DNA of 64,000 bases, from assembly GCF_004027225.2 (NCBI RefSeq), contig NC_044282.2:55756397-55820396 (forward strand). Direction: 5' to 3'. The notes below the pieces were generated by a model. The model made no database searches and was not told where the DNA came from. It saw only the letters and a list, made by a program, of their open reading frames with translations. Shown here in pieces: positions 53,801-60,510 of this stretch (its first letter is position 1; every line of letters starts with the position of its first letter). The position numbers were made by a program, and so were the translations under genes. The stretch is from Strigops habroptila. Taxonomy: Eukaryota > Chordata > Aves > Psittaciformes > Psittacidae.

Positions 53801-54736
53801 ACTGGGGACAGTGACCACAAGTAATTCGCTCAGGGCCATCTGGGAAGTGACTCACAGTGCTGGGACTGGAAACTGAAAGCTTTACTGAAAGAAACTGTGA
53901 AGTATAATCAGTGCGTCCACTGCGTGTCTCATTAAGTTTAATTCTGAAACCTTTTCAGGCAAGTTTGAAGTCTAAGGCCTAATGAACTGTCCTAATTCAG
54001 CAAAACAATTATGAGTGACCTTTTAAGGATATATTTTGAGTATGTGTGGGTAAAAGTTAACTGTGTTTAAGACTTCTGCTGAATTGACATCAAAGACTGG
54101 GTTTTTTTTCCTTGTTTCGGTTCTTGGACGAATCAAGATTTGTATGCCTGGGGCATATGTGTTTACAACAATAAAAACCATAAGCCTGTTTACAATTTTG
54201 AGTCTGATGGAATTTGAAATAGCAGATTTACTGCACTTTGAAGTAGGTAAATTATGTAGTAATCTCACATAGCTCCAAAACATCATAGAAAACAGCTTTG
54301 GGGGTTTGATTTATTCTGTAATATTTGTGCATTTCTGAATAGCCATCTTTAAAAACAACCAGAAGTCCCAGTAAAGGCTGTTAATGTTTTTAATGCGTTA
54401 TGTTTTCAGCTGCTATAAATCTGTAGCTACAAGGCAGTGGATCTGTGTCAGTTTATGTAAGTCGAATACTTAGCCCAGTGATAAAAGGGTTGCAGAAACT
54501 GCTGGCTGTGCTTGATTGGAGTCATTTCAGTGTGGCTTAAGATAGTATTTCTAGATCAGTTGTGCAATTGCTTCTAAATTGCACAATGCCCTACCTGAAT
54601 TCAGTCACTTGTAAGGTAAACTTGGTTGATTGTAAACTGTTTTCTTCTGTTCCACAGAGACAATGTGATACTTAATCTCACCAAGATGTACTCAGTCCTC
54701 ACTTTGTATATGGTATCGATAATGGGAACTGCCTAA
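20656..54736 (+). CDS. MFSD2B: Sphingosine-1-phosphate transporter MFSD2B, complete coding region in fourteen exons
   Basis: Exons are 20656-20706, 24457-24573, 27103-27227, 31020-31143, 33184-33262, 37383-37552, 39686-39776, 39871-39992, 42304-42387, 44050-44130, 48114-48223, 49481-49624, 51183-51359 and 54658-54736. All are GT-AG and in phase, giving 517 residues (human about 504). The protein is a multi-spanning major facilitator. Recognisable blocks include [10 protein letters not shown] (first helix), TDPVAGFF with Asp77, [54 protein letters not shown] and [13 protein letters not shown]. Family knowledge: MFSD2B exports sphingosine-1-phosphate from erythrocytes and platelets at the plasma membrane. 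The acidic residue in the TDP motif corresponds, as I recall, to the conserved ion-coupling aspartate needed by MFSD2A/2B. MFSD2A is the nearest alternative; I prefer MFSD2B because UBXN2A and WDCP flank it exactly as in human and because residue choices match. The first and last exons are the least certain. Confidence 0.92.
21669..21815. promoter_or_regulatory. MFSD2B: GATA / NF-E2 motif cluster in MFSD2B intron 1
   Basis: Within 147 bases there are GCTGACTCA (21669-21677, NF-E2/Maf-type), AGATAA (21716-21721), TTATCT (21736-21741, reverse GATA), TGAGTCA (21743-21749, AP-1/NF-E2 core) and TGATAA (21810-21815). This is the grammar of erythroid and megakaryocyte enhancers. It fits a gene known to act in red cells and platelets, but short motifs alone do not prove function. 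Confidence 0.4.
23655..23905 (+). repeat. CR1 LINE 3' fragment
   Basis: Contains the CR1 blocks ACAAGGGGCAGTGG, GTGAGGGTGGTGAGGCACTG, GGTTGCCCAGAGAAGC, TTCAAGGCCAGGTTGGACG and the terminal CCAACCCAAACTATTCTGATTCT-like end. 5'-truncated, in MFSD2B intron 1, sense to the gene. Confidence 0.92.
24457..24573 (+). CDS. MFSD2B: MFSD2B exon 2, first transmembrane helix
   Basis: The acceptor GAACAG ends at 24456; the donor GTAAGT starts at 24574. Residues 18-56 include [20 protein letters not shown] and [12 protein letters not shown], the conserved first helix region of MFSD2 proteins. Confidence 0.93.
24574..27102 (+). other. MFSD2B: MFSD2B intron 2
   Basis: About 2.5 kb, with a short diverged CR1 piece at about 25531-25650. 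No other element or exon recognised. Confidence 0.65.
25531..25650 (+). repeat. Short CR1 LINE fragment
   Basis: Shows GTCCAAGGCCAGGTCGGACG and GAGCAACCTGGTCTAGTGGA, then loses the usual terminal block. A small, diverged remnant in MFSD2B intron 2. Confidence 0.8.
27103..27227 (+). CDS. MFSD2B: MFSD2B exon 3, TDPVAGFF motif
   Basis: The acceptor CTTTCAG ends at 27102; the donor GTAAGC starts at 27228. Residues 57-97 carry [19 protein letters not shown], with Asp77 in the conserved TDP motif, and the cytoplasmic loop ending GRLMPW, whose Trp codon is split at the junction. Confidence 0.94.
27228..31019 (+). other. MFSD2B: MFSD2B intron 3
   Basis: About 3.8 kb. It begins with a TA-rich low-complexity patch near 27238-27280 and includes an antisense CR1 copy at about 29959-30263. 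Remaining sequence shows no recognisable feature. Confidence 0.65.
29959..30263 (-). repeat. CR1 LINE 3' fragment, antisense
   Basis: The plus strand reads the reverse complement of CR1: ATAGAATGATAGAATGG, TTGGAAGGGACCTTAAAGCT, GGCCTTGAACACTG, GGCAACCTGTGCCAGGGCCT, AAGAATTTCTTCCT and CCCCCTTGTCCT. Well preserved, suggesting a relatively young copy. Confidence 0.93.
31020..31143 (+). CDS. MFSD2B: MFSD2B exon 4
   Basis: The acceptor TTTGCAG ends at 31019; the donor GTAAGT starts at 31144. Residues 99-139 include [17 protein letters not shown] and [14 protein letters not shown], two hydrophobic helices matching the family. Confidence 0.94.
31144..33183 (+). other. MFSD2B: MFSD2B intron 4
   Basis: About 2 kb. 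A 154-codon open frame lies on the minus strand at 31702-32166, but it has no recognisable domain or splice context, so I regard it as chance. Nothing else found. Confidence 0.6.
33184..33262 (+). CDS. MFSD2B: MFSD2B exon 5
   Basis: The acceptor TACATAG ends at 33183; the donor GTGAGT starts at 33263. Residues 140-165 are [20 protein letters not shown] and then DSATAY, with an Arg codon split to exon 6. ERDSATAYR is the cytoplasmic loop signature of this sodium-symporter-like MFS branch. Confidence 0.94.
33601..33695 (+). repeat. CR1 LINE terminal fragment
   Basis: Starts at the TGGTCTAGTG block and runs through GGTGTCCCTACCCATGGCAG and AACTAGATGATCTTAAGGTC to the ATTCTGTGATTC end. Only the last ~95 bases of CR1 remain. 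Confidence 0.9.
33728..33768. repeat. Pyrimidine-rich T/C tract
   Basis: Nearly pure T and TTTC repeats for about 40 bases in MFSD2B intron 5, directly followed by TTTTCAG, so it resembles a strong acceptor without a recognised exon behind it. Confidence 0.6.
36085..36200 (+). repeat. Possible MIR-type SINE remnant
   Basis: The string GTGCCCAAGGTCACCGAGGA followed by a TTACAGAGCAGGGAACTTGAA-like segment resembles the core of ancient amniote MIR elements. Diverged and short; needs a repeat-library match. Confidence 0.4.
37383..37552 (+). CDS. MFSD2B: MFSD2B exon 6 with extracellular loop
   Basis: The acceptor TCTTTAG ends at 37382; the donor GTAAGC starts at 37553. It begins [19 protein letters not shown] (helix), followed by a hydrophilic loop containing an NTT sequon in PPVNTTDS that could be N-glycosylated. 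The loop is the most variable part of the family. Confidence 0.92.
37890..38401 (+). repeat. CR1 LINE 3' fragment, longest copy
   Basis: About 510 bases with ordered CR1 blocks: CTGGATCCAGTTCTGGGGTC, GGAGGGCCACAAAAATGGTC, GTTCAGCCTGGAGAAGACTC, AGAAATTCTTCCCTGTGAGG, GTTGCCCAGAGAAGCTGTGG and the ATTCTATGATTCTGTGA terminus. Well preserved, sense to MFSD2B. Confidence 0.95.
38675..38740 (-). repeat. Possible MIR-type SINE remnant, antisense
   Basis: GCACAAGTAATTTAATCTCT and the following CTTCAATTTGC resemble the reverse complement of the MIR 3' part. Very diverged; tentative. Confidence 0.3.
39686..39776 (+). CDS. MFSD2B: MFSD2B exon 7
   Basis: The acceptor CAAAG ends at 39685; the donor GTAAGA starts at 39777. 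It encodes [20 protein letters not shown] and the end of that helix, ILFLGVKEK. The next AG, a few bases on, would shift the frame into a stop, which fixes the acceptor. Confidence 0.9.
39871..39992 (+). CDS. MFSD2B: MFSD2B exon 8, central cytoplasmic loop and next helix
   Basis: The acceptor CTCTTAG ends at 39870; the donor GTAACT starts at 39993. Residues 254-293 include the [13 protein letters not shown] motif and the helix [11 protein letters not shown]. The intron separating it from exon 7 is only 94 bases. Confidence 0.93.
39993..42303 (+). other. MFSD2B: MFSD2B intron 8
   Basis: About 2.3 kb. Only chance open frames are visible; no repeat or RNA gene recognised. Confidence 0.6.
42304..42387 (+). 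CDS. MFSD2B: MFSD2B exon 9
   Basis: The acceptor CAACAG ends at 42303; the donor GTGAGT starts at 42388. It encodes [20 protein letters not shown] and the helix start YLVVTIL, matching the conserved VLFCTHA block. Confidence 0.93.
42388..44049 (+). other. MFSD2B: MFSD2B intron 9
   Basis: About 1.7 kb of AT-rich intron; nothing recognised. Confidence 0.65.
44050..44130 (+). CDS. MFSD2B: MFSD2B exon 10
   Basis: The acceptor CTGTAG ends at 44049; the donor GTAAGC starts at 44131. It encodes [20 protein letters not shown] and then CAACGIS; WQ..LQRFGKK is the conserved cytoplasmic loop with its basic residues. Confidence 0.93.
44131..48113 (+). other. MFSD2B: MFSD2B intron 10
   Basis: About 4 kb. 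A stretch at about 45403-45500 following GTAG has an open, mildly hydrophobic frame, but inserting it would break the conserved join between exons 10 and 11. No other feature recognised. Confidence 0.6.
48114..48223 (+). CDS. MFSD2B: MFSD2B exon 11
   Basis: The acceptor CCCTCAG ends at 48113; the donor GTAAGA starts at 48224. It encodes [20 protein letters not shown] and [16 protein letters not shown], two helices, with a Trp codon split at the junction. Confidence 0.94.
48224..49480 (+). other. MFSD2B: MFSD2B intron 11
   Basis: About 1.26 kb; nothing recognised besides splice signals. Confidence 0.65.
49481..49624 (+). CDS. MFSD2B: MFSD2B exon 12
   Basis: The acceptor CTCTAG ends at 49480; the donor GTAAGT starts at 49625. 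It encodes [19 protein letters not shown] and [19 protein letters not shown], the most conserved C-terminal signature of MFSD2 proteins. Confidence 0.95.
49625..51182 (+). other. MFSD2B: MFSD2B intron 12
   Basis: About 1.56 kb, with a purine-rich stretch including a G run of about ten at 51034-51046. The frame is open from there into exon 13 but without an expected start context. Confidence 0.6.
51183..51359 (+). CDS. MFSD2B: MFSD2B exon 13, last transmembrane helix
   Basis: The acceptor TGTTTAG ends at 51182. It encodes [12 protein letters not shown], the helix [20 protein letters not shown] and the cytoplasmic [18 protein letters not shown]. The donor at 51360 is GTGGGT, the weakest in this gene. 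If unspliced, translation would stop after three more codons at 51367-51369. Confidence 0.88.
52022..52238 (+). CDS. MFSD2B: Possible alternative MFSD2B terminal exon
   Basis: The acceptor TATTATCCCAAG ends at 52021 after a pyrimidine-rich tract. Joining to exon 13 keeps the frame and gives a 72-residue, Arg/Lys-rich hydrophilic tail ending at TGA 52236-52238. This would make a protein of 563 residues. An AATAAA lies 92 bases after the stop. I see no family similarity, so it is a competing model only. Confidence 0.3.
52330..52335 (+). terminator. MFSD2B: Candidate polyadenylation signal for the alternative MFSD2B end
   Basis: AATAAA shortly after the stop of the possible 52022-52238 exon; it would allow an independent shorter transcript. 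Confidence 0.3.
54658..54736 (+). CDS. MFSD2B: MFSD2B terminal exon, preferred model
   Basis: A pyrimidine-rich tract and the acceptor TTCCACAG end at 54657. The exon completes an Arg codon, adds 25 residues beginning [12 protein letters not shown], and ends with TAA at 54734-54736. Preferred because the paralogue MFSD2A, as I recall, also resumes with Arg-Asp at the matching junction and because an AATAAA immediately follows. The C-terminal tail shows no clear similarity to the human one, so confidence is moderate. Confidence 0.55.
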
Positions 54737-54741
54737 ATAAA
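54736..54741 (+). terminator. MFSD2B: MFSD2B polyadenylation signal overlapping the stop codon
   Basis: The last base of the TAA stop (54734-54736) is the first base of AATAAA. A T-rich stretch follows from about 54765. If used, the 3' UTR would be only a few tens of bases. Confidence 0.45.
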
Positions 54742-56631
54742 ATGGAAAGCCTCCATAGATGAATTTTATCTTTTGAACATCTCATTATTTTATTTATCAG
54801 AGTCATATTTTTGTTAAGAAAATGAATGTATTTTTGTAAGTAAAAAGAATGGAAGAGTAAGTGCAGGGTAAGATTGTTTTAATTTTTATTATTTTTTCAG
54901 GGCTCAGTGTTGGTGCTGTAAAATGAATGAACTTTGTTCATCTCCTTGTCAGTTTCAAATGATGTGTATGCCTCCTGTACATTCAGGACATGTGACTGAA
55001 GGAAACAGATTCTTACATTGACAACCATTCAGATTAAATGCAAATCTAATGTAAACCTCCTGCCTGGCACTGATTGGCAGTAACAAGGGCCAGGCTCAAT
55101 CTCCAGGGTTCTCATTCAAGTAATACCCAAATACAGTCGCGAGAACGTGGGAGATTGGATTAAACCAGCTGGGTGCTTAATGGACAGCACTTCCCCACCT
55201 GCACACAAGCAGTTCCAACAAACGGATTTACACAAACCGAGGAAGAAAAGGATAATGGAGCTACGTGTCAAGCAGTAGTCCCCCGTGACGCAAACTATGT
55301 CCAGTCCTTGCCCTTGCTGAAGTGTAGTGATGGCAGCCCAAATCTTCTAAGCCAGGCTGATGGCTGGTGTAGTCAGTAGCTGAACCAGTCACTATTCTTC
55401 TCTTCCAGGTTCACCCCCCTTGTAGTTCCAGCCTAAAATCGACGTTGACACCCTCCAAGGTTGTGCCACCTCTCTGAGTGTTCCTGCTGGTGACCAGTCT
55501 CGCTCCAGGCTGCAGCTGCCCAGGTAGGCGAGCTGTCATCCCCCACCAGGCACCGAGGGAGGGGTTGCTGTCAGCACCCACCACAGCCGTGTCTGCCTGT
55601 CTGGCTGTGCCCTGCCTGCCCCTGGGCTTGCTGACCAGCCACAGCTTAGGTGGATTAGATCACTTCTGCTGAGTCCCCCACTTTGATAGGTGGTTATCAC
55701 CTCGGACATCTGTTCCGGGAAGTCCCAGAAGTCTGGGACCTTCAGTGCCAGGTCACTGGGTTTTCAGGCGGGGCTCTGTAGATTTGAGTACTAATTCCTT
55801 AAGTCATTCCTGCACCATATAAGAATCTCTGCTAGATTCAATCCTAGCTGCATTCTCTCGTCTCTATTCACCTTCTGCATTCCAAGTAAAATGGTTGAAG
55901 TGGACAATGTTTTAAAGCCAAACCCTGCTTTTTCGAGTTCATAGTTTGTTTCCAAATATCACTTGTTCATCTCCTTTTCTACCTGGCTTTCTGGGTTCTA
56001 GATAGAAAATGCAAAATTAAATCAATCTTCTTGAGAGGAAGGGTTTCCTTAAGGGAAACTCAGGTTCTCTAAGACCTGTTATTTGTTGTCCAGCTCTTTG
56101 AAGATGAAGAGGAGAAGGCAAGTTATGTCAAAGTCTCATGCAGTCAGGTACGGCCAGCAGCAGCCTAGTGCACAGTGGCCAATCACATACCTCATATGAA
56201 TTTCATATCATAGTTATGTAAAAACCAGTCTCAAAGTCTTACAATAGAGTCTCTCCCTTCAGAAAACTTCTAGAGTGGTTTTTTTTAATGTAGTCTTTTC
56301 TAACTCTTTTGGTGAGCTGTCTGGAAGCAGCTGGTTATCCCAGTGAATTTGGTATGCTTGGGGCATTACACCCCACATAACCTACACACAGGTTATTATT
56401 AACCCATATACAGCTCAGGTAAAATAGAAAAAGTAGTTAATTTACCAGTGGTATCTTAACAAGAGAGCAACAGCCTGAGCTGCAGATTCTGCTGGTTCCT
56501 ACCCCCATCCTCCTGTGTTAGACCATGGTGACTTCCACCTGCTTGCACATCCCTCTCAGTTTTATGCATTGGAAAGTAAATTCTTGTTACCGTCAGCATT
56601 ATGCTTGATACATTTTACACCTATAATGACA
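54742..56631. other. Convergent intergenic spacer, left part
   Basis: About 1.9 kb after the MFSD2B polyadenylation signal. The part around 55400-55680 is GC-richer, but shows no recognised exon. It separates the convergent MFSD2B and WDCP 3' ends. Confidence 0.5.
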
Positions 56632-57162
56632 TGCCGGGTCTGGCTGGGATGGAGTTGGTTTCCTTCACAGCAGCCTGTAGGGTGCTTTGGATCTGTGACC
56701 AAAACAGGGCTGACAACACCCTGATGTTTCAGCTACTGCTTGCACAGCATCAAGGCTGAGGCTGCCTCTTTGTCCTGCTCTGCCCCACCAGCAAGTACGC
56801 TGTGGGTGCCCAAAAACCTTGTAGGGGACAAAGCTGGGACACCTGACCCCAACTCACCCAAGGGATATCCCATATGGTATCGTGCTTAGTAATGAAAGTT
56901 GTGAGAGAGGACATCAGAGTTATGGCACTTATTTTCCCAAGCAACAGTTACACAATGGACCTTGCTTTCCCACGAGCTGCTGGACATCTGCCTGCCAGCA
57001 GGACATGCTGAATAAACTCCTTATTTTGCTTCACTTGTACATGCAGCTTGTTTTACCTATTAAAGTGCTTTTATCTCAGCCCATGAGTTGTTCTTGCTTT
57101 TGCCCTTCCAATTCCCATCCCACACAGGGGCTCAGCTGCCAGGTGGGCTCAACCCACCCCAG
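56632..57162 (+). mobile_element. Solo LTR of an avian endogenous retrovirus (ERV-L-like)
   Basis: About 530 bases matching, from memory, a widespread bird LTR: GGGTCTGGCTGGGATGGAGT near the start, then GTGACCAAAACAGGGCTGAC, a TGCTTGCACAGCATCAAGGC block, CAAGGGATATCCCATATGGT, an AATAAA near 57011 and TTACCTATTAAAGTGCTTTT. No internal gag/pol sequence or second LTR was found, so it is a solo LTR left by recombination. Boundaries are approximate and the family name is uncertain. Confidence 0.75.
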
Positions 57163-57453
57163 AAGATGATATATGAGAAGTCACTTGCCCAAATCTTCCT
57201 GGAGAAGCAAGCAAGGAGAGGGATGATCAGTGGGGACAGGAGGGGAAAAGGGTCTTGCTTCTACACGCTAGGGATATCCCACATGATCCTATATTGTTCC
57301 AAACTCCATACACCTGAACTAGTGCTTACACCCTTAGCAACACTGCTACAAAACACATGCACGTCTGCAGGCCCCGTTCCTAAATAACACGTGTCTTATT
57401 TCAGGCTTTGACAGAAGTGAAGAAAGGGAGAACAATGCAGCATTTTCCAATGA

Positions 57454-57459
57454 TTTATT
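57454..57459 (-). terminator. WDCP: WDCP polyadenylation signal
   Basis: TTTATT on the plus strand is AATAAA on the minus strand, about 320 bases after the WDCP stop, giving a compact 3' UTR of roughly 57435-57775. Confidence 0.6.
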
Positions 57460-57775
57460 ATGGAAGTTTACTCTCATCTAAAACCACCAACATATCAAAA
57501 ATCCAAGATGGAAACTAGCTCAGAAGCTTGTAAGAATGTGTGTTTTCAACCACTGGTACAAAGCCCTGGTCTGTTCTGCAAGAGGCTTATTTAAAAAACA
57601 CTGCTCAGTATAAAAGAAGTTAGAGTTTCCAAGAATCAATTAAATAATTGCAACAAAAAAACTATGGAAATCCGACAGAGATTTGGGACAGTCTGCTGTT
57701 CAGAACTGCAGTCCTATACAGAGAATTCAAAACTCTCCCATTGTCAGACAGGCATTACAAAATCACTGTCAGAAA

Positions 57776-58047
57776 TCACATTTTACTGCTGGGCTGTTCT
57801 GACGGATTGCTGCCGTCTAAAGCCTTGGAGGAGCAGCCTCTGAGGACTTCCAGGGAACTTGTGATATCCAGACTTTCCGAAGAAGCGAGTCTGCACCCTT
57901 CTGTGGAACTGATGATATCCAAAGTTTTGGAAGAACGGGCACCGTAGCCTTTTGCACTGGCATCTCTCACCACTATCTCCTGCATGGATGTAAACAGCAG
58001 CGGAACAAAGCCCTCGCTGTCTGCGGTGAGAACAATCCAAGATGAAC
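57776..58047 (-). CDS. WDCP: WDCP terminal exon
   Basis: The minus-strand acceptor CTTCACAG precedes 58047. It encodes [20 protein letters not shown] and QEIVVRDAS, conserved with human, then a repeat-rich tail ending at TGA (57778-57776). Confidence 0.9.
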
Positions 58048-60476
58048 CTGTGAAGACATGAAAACATCTGTTTGTAAGTTTTCATGTAATTAGGTATGTT
58101 TGAGGTATAAAATACATTTCTTCTAAAATTAAACGTTCTTCTGCATGTTTACAGTTTTTCTAGGGGAAAAGCAAATATGTGGAGATACAGGTTGCATCAT
58201 CTCAAACCTACAGGACAGTTGACAACTATGTGAAACAGCTTCCTGACCAATAGGAGATGAGACTGTAATAGATGGAGGCTTAAGAAAGAGGAATGAAATT
58301 CTGAACAGAATCCACAAGACTTGTTTTAAGGAGGTATTTATAAGCTACTTCACACTGCTTAAGCTGTGCAGATACTGTAAACAGGAGAAATTTATTAAAC
58401 GACAAATGAAGATCATAAAAACAATTTAGAAACTGCTTCTATTACGTAATTTCCATACATTTAATTCAAGTGAATGCACGGAAGAAATATTGTCCTGCAC
58501 TGTGTAAGCCCCATGTCTCTGGTCCATTGGCTGTTTAACTTCTTCGCATTATCATTATCATTATTTTTACCATTTGAAATAATTTACTGAATCCAAAACA
58601 CTGACTTCTACCAAGTCATAGAAAACAGAAAATTTTCACACTTGTATCCATAAAGCTGATGAAGAAATAAAACTGGGCTCAGGGAGGGCGAGGGAATTCA
58701 GAGAAACATTTCCAGCTGTTTGCAAATTTACATTATGTAACTTCATGTCACAAGTAAGATTGTAGCTTAAACGCATGCAACTCCTTAATCTTTCGGCTTA
58801 ACATCTCATTTAGACCAAACTTGCAAATCAGTACAATTTGGGAAATTGAAAATATCATCCCTACTTTGCCCATTTATCTAGTAACATTTGTAAAATTAAT
58901 AAAGAAAACAATGGCAACACTGCTTGCTTTTAAAATGTATCTAGCAAGGTTAGTCATAGGCATGATTGGGGGGGGAGGGGGAACGACGAGATTTAGGTTA
59001 GATAGAAGGAAGAAATTTATTACCATGAGGGTGCAGAGAAGCTGTGGCTGCCCCATCCCTGGCAGTGTTCAAGGCCAGGTTCGACGGGGCTTGGAGCAAC
59101 CTGGTCTAGTGGAAGGTGTCCCTGCCTGTGGCAGAGGGGTTGGAACTGGATGAGCTTTAAGGTCCCTTCCAACCCAAAACATTTTGTGATTCCATGACAA
59201 CTATTCATTCCCAGGCAGCCAATTCTGCTCATTTGAGAAATGAGAAGTTGAACTAACACAGGTAATGGGGGCATTTTTCTTGCCACAAAGAGAAGTTGTT
59301 CAAGTCTTGTAGGTCAAATTAAAATTCCAGTCCGAAAAACTAAGAGATCAGTGTCTACCAGAGTGCCTGCTGTTATCACTGGGTATATCACACGGTTCTG
59401 GATCGTGCCACAACATAGAGACAGTTGCTCAGTAATCTGAGCAGACAGCAGGCACCACAGGCAGGTAGCTGGAATATCTGTAGTAGTGAGACATCATGTT
59501 CCAAAAGTATGTGTTCCATGTTTGTCGTAAGTAAGAGACTTAGAACTGACACATACCCAGACATGCGGGATGTACAGAGAACAGCAGAGAAGATGACAGC
59601 AGTAGAAAGGTAGTTCTCTTCACAGCAAAAACAGAAGTGAAATGTGCTCCTAGAAGTCATAGAGTCACTTTTGTGTTTATAAAAAACTACAGGATTTCTT
59701 AAAGGAGACCAGGTGCTGGAACTACAGATTAAAATACAGAAAACTGTATTCCAAAGCCACCAGTCAGCTCTAACCTCCTCACTACTCACACTTCTCTGTT
59801 TAGAATAACTGAAAACATAAATAAAATACTGGGTGACAGTAATTTTCCTGCACAACTATCTATTTGATAAGGGGGTATCAATATGTAAAAGTGGGCTATT
59901 TTTTTTTTAAATGTAAAAAGTAAAAGCCCAGAGCAGAAAGAAGAAAATGTTATAAAGCAAATGAGAAAACTGTTATTAATAATCTTCCATTATTTATTCC
60001 TTGGGGTTTTTTTTCCAGATGGGATGATGCACATTGCTACTGCTCCCTGAGAATGTTGCCTGTGTTTAAAGTGCTTGTATTATTGGATAATTACAACATA
60101 CCATGTTGCATTTCTACGAGAGAGAGATTGAATATCTGCTGGACTGTATTTAGACGGAGTTTGCCACCACAAAGAATAACAGCTCTTCTTTCATCTGAGT
60201 CACTTCTGGAAAGCTGCTTCTGTAAAGAAAGAAAGAATCATTAGATACAGTGATGTATATTTAAGCAGAGATAGTAAAACAGCATTAATCAAAACAGGAT
60301 CACAGACATCCTTTCAACTGCATCAGTTACAGAAAGGCAAGTGCTACATTCATTCAGACCCATGTGCAAGATTTATACTCCAAAGCCTCAGCTCTCAAAA
60401 AGACAATCTGTGAGTGATGGTAACAAGTAGCTGCACTAACTCAGCATGTGTCACAACAACGGAGAGGAAATCCTAC

Positions 60477-60510
<34 letters not shown>

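Larger units (their letters stand above)
51360..54657 (+). other. MFSD2B: MFSD2B intron 13
   Basis: About 3.3 kb, holding the possible alternative terminal exon (52022-52238) with its AATAAA. No mobile element recognised. Confidence 0.55.

Noticed and set aside
20656-54736. Reading the transporter as MFSD2A
   Set aside because: The neighbours UBXN2A and WDCP and several residue blocks match MFSD2B; MFSD2A lies elsewhere in vertebrate genomes.
59388-59855. A 155-codon minus-strand open frame within the last WDCP intron
   Set aside because: Phase and similarity place WDCP exons at 60102-60219 and 57776-58047 with a clean join; this frame has no recognisable motif.
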